Assembly (NCBI GenBank): GCA_020630795.1 | Contig: JAHDIK010000003.1 | Span: forward strand, 1-48,243 | Direction: 5' to 3' | Source of the DNA: Colwellia sp. | GTDB taxonomy: Bacteria; Pseudomonadota; Gammaproteobacteria; Enterobacterales; Alteromonadaceae | Length of the DNA stretch: 48,243 nucleotides | In this document: piece by piece, positions 43,157 through 48,243 of the stretch | How positions within the stretch are numbered: position 1 is the first letter of the stretch | How the letters are laid out: every line of letters starts with the position of its first letter | The notes under the pieces: model-generated | Told to the model about the DNA's origin: nothing | Database searches by the model: none | Seen by the model: the letters and a program-made list of their open reading frames with translations, nothing else | Program-made: the position numbers and the translations under genes

Positions 43157-45127
43157 GTGGAAGGTCATATTGAAATTCTTGCTATTTTAACAAGTGCGGT
43201 TTTCATTGTTTGGTTGTTTAGGCATCTACGTTTACCCGCTATTCTTGCGTATCTCGTCACAGGAATGGTTGTTGGTGAGCATGGTCTAGCGTGGGCACAC
43301 CATCATGTTAATTATGAACATTTTGCTGAAATGGGCATAGTTTTTCTGCTTTTTACGTTGGGTTTGGAATTTTCCGTTCCCAAGCTGATGGCAATGCGGC
43401 ACCTTGTGGTGTCGGTAGGTAGTTTACAAGTTGGTATTTGTTTAACTATTTTTATATTGATTTCGTTGGCGTTAGGGCAAACGCTAGCAAGTTCCATTGT
43501 TATAGGCGGTGTATTAGCATTATCTTCTACTGCCATTGTTATCCGGCAACTTAGCGAGTCAGGAGCAATGAAACGAAAGTCGGGTCAAATTTCCGTCGCG
43601 GTGTTGCTGTTTCAAGACGTAGCGGTTGTACCGCTGTTAATTATTGTACCTATGTTTGCCGTTCAATCAGACACGTCGATGGGGTTAGCGTTACTTATTG
43701 CGTTAGTTAAAGGTGTTTTTGTTGTTGGCTTGTTGATGTTTGCTGGCAAGTGGTTACTGCCGCGTTTGTTTAATTTGATAGCGCAAGTACGAACAGATGA
43801 ACTGTTTGTATTAACAACATTATTGGTAACTTTGCTTGCTTCAGCGTTAACGCTATGGTTTGGTTTATCAATGGCATTAGGTGCTTTTCTTGCGGGTATG
43901 ATGCTCGGTGAAAGCCAATACAAACATCAGTTAGAAGCCGATATTAGACCTTACCGCGATATTTTATTAGGTTTGTTCTTTGTTACGGTTGGTATGAAGT
44001 TAGATCTTAACGTACTCGTAGAGTCTCCACTCATCGTGATGAGTGTAATGCTTGCGTTTATGTCTATTAAACTGATTGTAATTAAAATGCTTGCGGTTAA
44101 AGCAGGCGAACTACCTAAAGACGGTTGGGCTTCTGGATTTATGCTGGCGCAAATGGGTGAATTTGGTTTTGTACTTATCGCTTTAGCGACTCAAGTTGAA
44201 TTGTTACCTACAAATGTAGCGTCTATTTTACTTGGAGTGGGCGTTATTAGTATGGCTATAACTCCGTTTATGATTGAAAATGCGCGTAAATGGGCGTTAC
44301 AAATAACTCATGACAATGGCGTAGAACCGCCTAAATTGGAGACATTACCTGATAATAGTAAACTTAAAGATCATGTTATTATTTGTGGTTTTGGGCGTGT
44401 AGGGCAAACGGTAAGTCGTTTTTTAAAGCAAGAATCTATTGATTTTATTGCTATTGATATTGACCCATTACGAACAACACGTGCACGTGAAGCTGGGGAG
44501 AATGTTTTATTTGGTTCTTCTCGACAAACAGAGTTATTACAAGCCGCTAATTTATCGGAAGCTAAACTGGTAGTTATTGCCTTTGGTGAAGATAAACAAT
44601 CTTTAGAGGTTATTCAAAAAGTTCGTAGTTTATCGCCTGATGTGCCAATTCTAGTTAGAACTCGAAACGACGATCAATTAGATATTTTACAAGACGCTGG
44701 TGCGAACGAAGTTGTTCCTGAAATTCTAGAAGGCAGCTTAATGCTTGTTTCGCAAGTATTGTCATTGTCTGGTGTGCCGCTATCTAAAATATTCAAACGC
44801 GTACAAAAAGAACGTAATAGCCACTATAACCATCTTCATGGATTCTATGAAGGTGAACATACTGATATGAGCCCTGAAGCTATCGAGCGCATACAGTTTG
44901 CTCATGGTATTTTGCTTACCGAACATTCGTACGCAGTAGGGCATTCAATTGCATATTTAACGGAAGAAAACCCGAAAGTGACTATTGTTGCATTAAAGCG
45001 TGATGGTGTTGAAACGGAAGATCCAGAGGATAATGTGATACTTGAACCGCAAGATACATTAATTGTGCGAGGTAAACCTAGAAGGGTGGAACATATAGAG
45101 CGCTTTATTCAAGAAGGGCATCAATAA
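43157..45127 (+). CDS. KefB/CPA2-type cation:proton antiporter with RCK domain
   Basis: A 656-residue protein: about 12 transmembrane helices (1-375) with LVTGMVVGEHGL, GLEFSVPKL, LSSTAIVIRQL and FFVTVGMKLDL, then a TrkA-N/RCK nucleotide domain (about 400-515) with VIICGFGRVGQTV, and a TrkA-C domain (about 575-650). The layout matches potassium efflux or monovalent cation:proton antiporters with NAD- or glutathione-sensing RCK. GTG start is backed by AAGGA. It converges with the patatin gene after 21 bases. Confidence 0.93.
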   Translation: MEGHIEILAILTSAVFIVWLFRHLRLPAILAYLVTGMVVGEHGLAWAHHHVNYEHFAEMGIVFLLFTLGLEFSVPKLMAMRHLVVSVGSLQVGICLTIFILISLALGQTLASSIVIGGVLALSSTAIVIRQLSESGAMKRKSGQISVAVLLFQDVAVVPLLIIVPMFAVQSDTSMGLALLIALVKGVFVVGLLMFAGKWLLPRLFNLIAQVRTDELFVLTTLLVTLLASALTLWFGLSMALGAFLAGMMLGESQYKHQLEADIRPYRDILLGLFFVTVGMKLDLNVLVESPLIVMSVMLAFMSIKLIVIKMLAVKAGELPKDGWASGFMLAQMGEFGFVLIALATQVELLPTNVASILLGVGVISMAITPFMIENARKWALQITHDNGVEPPKLETLPDNSKLKDHVIICGFGRVGQTVSRFLKQESIDFIAIDIDPLRTTRAREAGENVLFGSSRQTELLQAANLSEAKLVVIAFGEDKQSLEVIQKVRSLSPDVPILVRTRNDDQLDILQDAGANEVVPEILEGSLMLVSQVLSLSGVPLSKIFKRVQKERNSHYNHLHGFYEGEHTDMSPEAIERIQFAHGILLTEHSYAVGHSIAYLTEENPKVTIVALKRDGVETEDPEDNVILEPQDTLIVRGKPRRVEHIERFIQEGHQ

Positions 45128-45139
45128 CATATAGATGTG

Positions 45140-45171
45140 TTAGGAGCTTTATAAATCTAAAAAGCTCCTAA
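45140..45171. terminator. hairpin between convergent CPA2 and patatin genes
   Basis: An 11-bp perfect stem TTAGGAGCTTT/AAAGCTCCTAA with a 10-base loop, overlapping the last patatin codons. It lacks a T-tract. Confidence 0.4.
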
Positions 45172-46300
45172 TGCAGGTTTCTTTCTCTAATGCGTCTTCA
45201 TAACCCAATTTAATTAGGCGCTTGCAGTAATTCTTTTCAAACAATAAATAACTTACGATACTCGATTCTGAGTCATTACTGATCCCCATACAACGAAGTA
45301 ATATTTTAATGGAGAGCGGAAGTTCATCAAAATACTCAACTGCAATCGCGTTAAAATCATGGCTTGGGTTAATAAGTAGTGAGTCTATTTTATTGAGGCC
45401 GTTGGTTTGTCCGCGAATATCTTCAGGTACTAAGTCAATAATTTTATTGATTTTCTTTGTACGTTCAATGTCACTTTGTAAGGTGTCTGAAAATACTGAA
45501 TCGAGTAAGTGTCCAGCAATGCTCGACATGCTTGGTGGGTGAGGGTTATTTTCGTTAGCATGAAGAGGCTCTTTGGGTTGCTCTACACCAACAATAAAGA
45601 TTTTTTCAGCACCTAGATGAATAGCAGGGCTAAGTGGCGACAACTGATGTACAGAGCCGTCGCCAAAATGTTGCTGTTTGATGTTTATCGACGGAAACAC
45701 CATAGGAATAGACGCTGAGGCCATAAGATGCTCAACGTTTATGTGTGTAGGCTCTCCACGACGGTTCGCTCTAAACCATGGTTTTATGCGTTCGTCTGAC
45801 TGATAAAAACTAATAGAGTCGCCGTTGCTGTAACTTGACGCAGTTACAGATACGCCTGATAAAAAACCACGCGATATATTGGTATCGATACGTTGAAAAT
45901 CAACGACTTTATTGAGTAATCGTCGTAATGGGGCATTATTTAATAAGCTTCTCGCATAGCGATTAGCGTAATCCGCTTGGAAACTACCAAATACCCCGCT
46001 TGCGATATGACTAAAAACCCGAGCTGGATCACTATGGTATATGTGATTGGTGTGCAGATTGTTCCAAACCCATTCAAGTTTTTTTACGCCTAATTGAAAG
46101 CAAGATGCATAACAAGCAAGAGCGGTGCTATTGATTGCTCCAGCGGAAGTACCGCTAATGATAGGAAAAGGTACGCCGTGATTTCTAGGTACAAACTGAG
46201 CAATAGCAGAAAGCACACCAACTTGATACGCGGCTCTTGCACCACCACCAGTAAGTACCAAGGCGTTATTTGTGTGTTTGTAAGATCTTTTTTTCAGCAT
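45149..46300 (-). CDS. patatin-like phospholipase
   Basis: A 383-residue lipid acyl hydrolase. Motifs: oxyanion GGGARAAYQVG (18-28), nucleophile GTSAG with Ser52, and the Asp of the dyad in FGDGSVHQLSP. No signal peptide, so cytoplasmic or peripheral. A C-terminal extension of about 100 residues follows the patatin core. The real substrate is unknown. Separated by 254 bases from the divergent transporter. Confidence 0.88.
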   Translation of the reverse strand: MLKKRSYKHTNNALVLTGGGARAAYQVGVLSAIAQFVPRNHGVPFPIISGTSAGAINSTALACYASCFQLGVKKLEWVWNNLHTNHIYHSDPARVFSHIASGVFGSFQADYANRYARSLLNNAPLRRLLNKVVDFQRIDTNISRGFLSGVSVTASSYSNGDSISFYQSDERIKPWFRANRRGEPTHINVEHLMASASIPMVFPSINIKQQHFGDGSVHQLSPLSPAIHLGAEKIFIVGVEQPKEPLHANENNPHPPSMSSIAGHLLDSVFSDTLQSDIERTKKINKIIDLVPEDIRGQTNGLNKIDSLLINPSHDFNAIAVEYFDELPLSIKILLRCMGISNDSESSIVSYLLFEKNYCKRLIKLGYEDALEKETCIRSFLDL

Positions 46301-46554
46301 GAACGACGTTAAACTATACCAAAGAGATGTTTTATAAATGTTATATAAAAATAGCTATTAGAGTGTCTTTATACAATAAAACAAAATTAATATCATTAAT
46401 AATGAATATTCTCTTAAATCCTTTATATAAATCATTATTTTTGGAACTTTCGTAGTTTTATCATAGCTGATTATTTATACTTAATTATGCAGCGCTAACC
46501 ATGCCTTTTCTTTTAACGTACTCTTCTTAACCTTTTTAACTTCAGGATGATTTT

Positions 46555-47442
46555 GTGGATATTTGGATCTATTTCACGTTACTTGCCGCATTCATGCAGG
46601 CTGTTAGAACAGCAGGTCAAAAACAGTTGTCTGGGCATTTAAATGCTATGGCAACAACGGGCGTTCGATATTTATTTGCGTTGCCGTTTGCGTGGGTTTA
46701 TTTATGGTGGTTACTCGGTTACAGGGAGGCACAAGTTCCTGTTTTAACTAACGAGTTTCTATCTTATGCACTTATTGCGAGTGTGTCTCAAATAATAGGT
46801 ACAGCTTGTCTTGTTGCTGCATTTAAATATCGCAACTTTTCAGTTGCTACAAGCCTTGCCAAAACAGAAGCAATTCAAGTTGCTATTTTGGGTGTTTTTT
46901 TGTTTTCTACCTCGCTATCGCTCTGGGGTTGGTTCTCGGTAGTCGTTGGGGTAATTGGCGTTATTATTGTTTCCAAAGTTAAATTTAGTTATAACGACCT
47001 TTTTAAAAATCCTGGTGCAGGGTTTGGTTTAGCGTCAGGTCTTGGGCTCGCCATAACTACGCTGTTAATACGTGAGTCGAGTTTAGCCTTGCATACTGAT
47101 TTAATGATAAGTGCTGCGGTTACGTTAGTATTTATGATCTCCGTTCAGTCGTTATGTTCTGTGGTTTATATTTGGTTTCAAGACAAAAGCCAGCTTGGCT
47201 TAATGTTCACCTATTGGCGTTTAAGTTTATTTGTTGGTGTAACCAGTGTATTGGGTTCAATTGGTTGGTTTACTGGTGCGAGTTTCCAAAATGCTGCATA
47301 TGTAAAAGCGTTAGGGCAAGTAGAGTTTTTTATAACATTGTTTATTACCTATCGAATATTTAAAGAGTCGATAAGTAAAATGGAGTATATAGGAATGTTT
47401 TTAATTATTCTTAGCGTATTTATTTTGCTGTTATGGGCTTAA
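46555..47442 (+). CDS. DMT-superfamily EamA transporter, second copy
   Basis: A 295-residue inner-membrane protein with about ten helices, distant in sequence from the one at 6597. AAFKYRNFSVATSLAKTEAIQVAILG is the EamA-like pattern in the first half, and AYVKALGQVEFFITLFITYRIFKE the matching one in the second. GTG start with AGGA eight bases upstream. Substrate unknown. Preceded by a 254-base AT-rich gap in which I see no further gene. Confidence 0.87.
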   Translation: MDIWIYFTLLAAFMQAVRTAGQKQLSGHLNAMATTGVRYLFALPFAWVYLWWLLGYREAQVPVLTNEFLSYALIASVSQIIGTACLVAAFKYRNFSVATSLAKTEAIQVAILGVFLFSTSLSLWGWFSVVVGVIGVIIVSKVKFSYNDLFKNPGAGFGLASGLGLAITTLLIRESSLALHTDLMISAAVTLVFMISVQSLCSVVYIWFQDKSQLGLMFTYWRLSLFVGVTSVLGSIGWFTGASFQNAAYVKALGQVEFFITLFITYRIFKESISKMEYIGMFLIILSVFILLLWA

Positions 47443-47539
47443 AAACGGGTTAAAATAAAACACCAGTTCAATATTATTATGTAAATGATTATAAAGTTCG
47501 TTTACTTGAAAAGAATTTACCTTACTTAACGGAAATAAA

Positions 47540-48022
47540 ATGAAAATAGCAGAAAAAACAGTAGCGCAATTTCACTACGTATTAAAAGATGAAGCAGGTG
47601 ATGAAATCGAATCGTCACATGGTGGTGATCCTATGGCTTACCTACACGGCGCTAATAATACATTAGTAGGTCTTGAAAATGCGTTAGCAGGTAAAGAAGC
47701 TGGTGATAAATTTTCAGTTACATTACAGCCTGAAGAAGCTTACGGTGAAAGACAAGAAGATATGAATCAGCGTATTCCTGTTAAACATTTACAAGGTGCA
47801 CAAAAATGGGCTCCGGGTATGACAGCTGTAGTACAAACAGAACAAGGGCAACGCCAAGTTACCGTTGTGAAAGTAGGTAAATTTATGGTGACTGTTGATA
47901 TTAATCCACCATTAGCTGGCAAAGTATTAACATTCGACGTTGAAGTTGTAGATGTTAGAGAAGCAAGTGAAGAAGAAGTACAGCACGGGCACGCTCATGG
48001 TGTTGGTGGCCACCATCACTAA
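47540..48022 (+). CDS. slyD: FKBP-type peptidyl-prolyl isomerase and metallochaperone SlyD
   Basis: A 160-residue cytoplasmic chaperone and prolyl isomerase that also handles nickel. The FKBP core is KIAEKTVAQFHYVLKDEAGDEIESS, GLENALAGKEAGDKFSV and PEEAYGER, with the insert-in-flap domain in the middle and a His-rich metal-binding tail (HGHAHGVGGHHH, about 149-160), shorter than in E. coli. GGAAAT upstream of ATG. A good terminator follows. Confidence 0.96.
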   Translation: MKIAEKTVAQFHYVLKDEAGDEIESSHGGDPMAYLHGANNTLVGLENALAGKEAGDKFSVTLQPEEAYGERQEDMNQRIPVKHLQGAQKWAPGMTAVVQTEQGQRQVTVVKVGKFMVTVDINPPLAGKVLTFDVEVVDVREASEEEVQHGHAHGVGGHHH

Positions 48023-48044
48023 TGATTAGTTAACGCTAATGATT

Positions 48045-48073
48045 AAAGCCAACCTTTTAGGTTGGCTTTTTTG
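48045..48073 (+). terminator. slyD terminator
   Basis: A 10-bp stem AAAGCCAACC/GGTTGGCTTT with a 5-base loop and further T residues, just after slyD. Confidence 0.9.
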
Positions 48074-48128
48074 ATCGTGTGATAACTTATTGAGTTATTC
48101 GTTAACTTGAATAAGTGAATTTTAGGCG

Positions 48129-48160
48129 AAAAAAAACCTACTTAAATTAAGTAGGTTTTT
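48129..48160 (-). terminator. tRNA-Asn terminator
   Basis: On the minus strand a stem AAAAACCTACTTA/TAAGTAGGTTTTT with a 3-base loop, followed by a run of eight T. It lies 5 bases after the tRNA 3' end. Confidence 0.88.
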
Positions 48161-48164
48161 AATG

Positions 48165-48240
48165 TGGCTCCTCAACCTGGACTTGAACCAGGGACAAACG
48201 GATTAACAGTCCGTTGCTCTACCAACTGAGCTATTGAGGA
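48165..48240 (-). tRNA. tRNA-Asn (anticodon GTT)
   Basis: A 76-base cloverleaf read on the minus strand: acceptor TCCTCAA/TTGAGGA, D-arm AGCTCAGTTGGTAGAGC, anticodon stem-loop GGACTGTTAATCC with GTT, T-arm CCTGGTTCAAGTCCAGG, discriminator G and encoded CCA. The match to bacterial tRNA-Asn is close. Confidence 0.98.
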
Positions 48241-48243
48241 ATT

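Noticed and set aside
48165..48240. tRNA-Asn as an attachment site for a genomic island
   Set aside because: The gene is complete, the window ends three bases later, and no integrase or repeat of the tRNA end is visible.

Overview
The window looks like core chromosome from a marine gammaproteobacterium of the order Alteromonadales, probably close to Colwelliaceae (Colwellia/Thalassotalea type). This is inferred from the low GC content, the gene order around trp (rnm-yciO-scpA-scpB-rluB-rnd-ycgL-lytic transglycosylase-ycgN divergent from trpEGD(CF)BA), and several sodium-linked transporters (NhaD, an alanine:cation symporter, a CPA2 antiporter). The species cannot be fixed from sequence alone. 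I see no insertion sequence, phage, CRISPR array or toxin-antitoxin locus, and no clearly new multi-gene system. The notable content is regulatory.

1-6.3 kb, minus strand: a ThuA-domain lipoprotein with a LacI-type palindrome in its promoter, a GDPD-family phosphodiesterase, a STAS-like orphan, methylglyoxal synthase (mgsA), a YbaK-type deacylase, then an electrophile-defence cluster: DJ-1/PfpI protein, YqhD-like aldehyde reductase and a NemR-like TetR regulator. Two copies of a TAGAC-N5-GTCTA operator flank the regulator gene. 6.3-18.1 kb: mixed-strand genes (DMT transporter with an orphan terminator in its leader, GNAT, M28 lipoprotein peptidase, YaeQ, an AGXT-like aminotransferase, RIO kinase, GhrA-like reductase, periplasmic binding protein, DGC zinc protein, GGDEF-EAL protein).

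18.2-25.3 kb: a complete tryptophan operon on the minus strand, trpE-trpG-trpD-trpCF-trpB-trpA. It is preceded by a 22-residue leader peptide with three consecutive Trp codons and by an attenuator whose antiterminator and terminator pairings can both be read. The operon ends at a strong bidirectional terminator. Divergent from it, 25.3-32.6 kb holds a nine-gene plus-strand block for RNA processing, chromosome segregation (ScpAB), ribosome pseudouridylation and cell-wall turnover.

32.9-48.2 kb: pntAB transhydrogenase, nhaD, a PlsC-type acyltransferase with an extra C-terminal winged-helix-like segment, an alanine symporter, rhlE helicase with a palindrome in its leader, a Cys-rich orphan, a diguanylate cyclase with an I-site, a KefB-type antiporter with an orphan terminator in its leader, a patatin-like lipase, a second DMT transporter, slyD, and a tRNA-Asn(GTT) at the right edge. 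Several genes use GTG or TTG starts backed by good Shine-Dalgarno sequences, and several longest possible reading frames were shortened to better starts.
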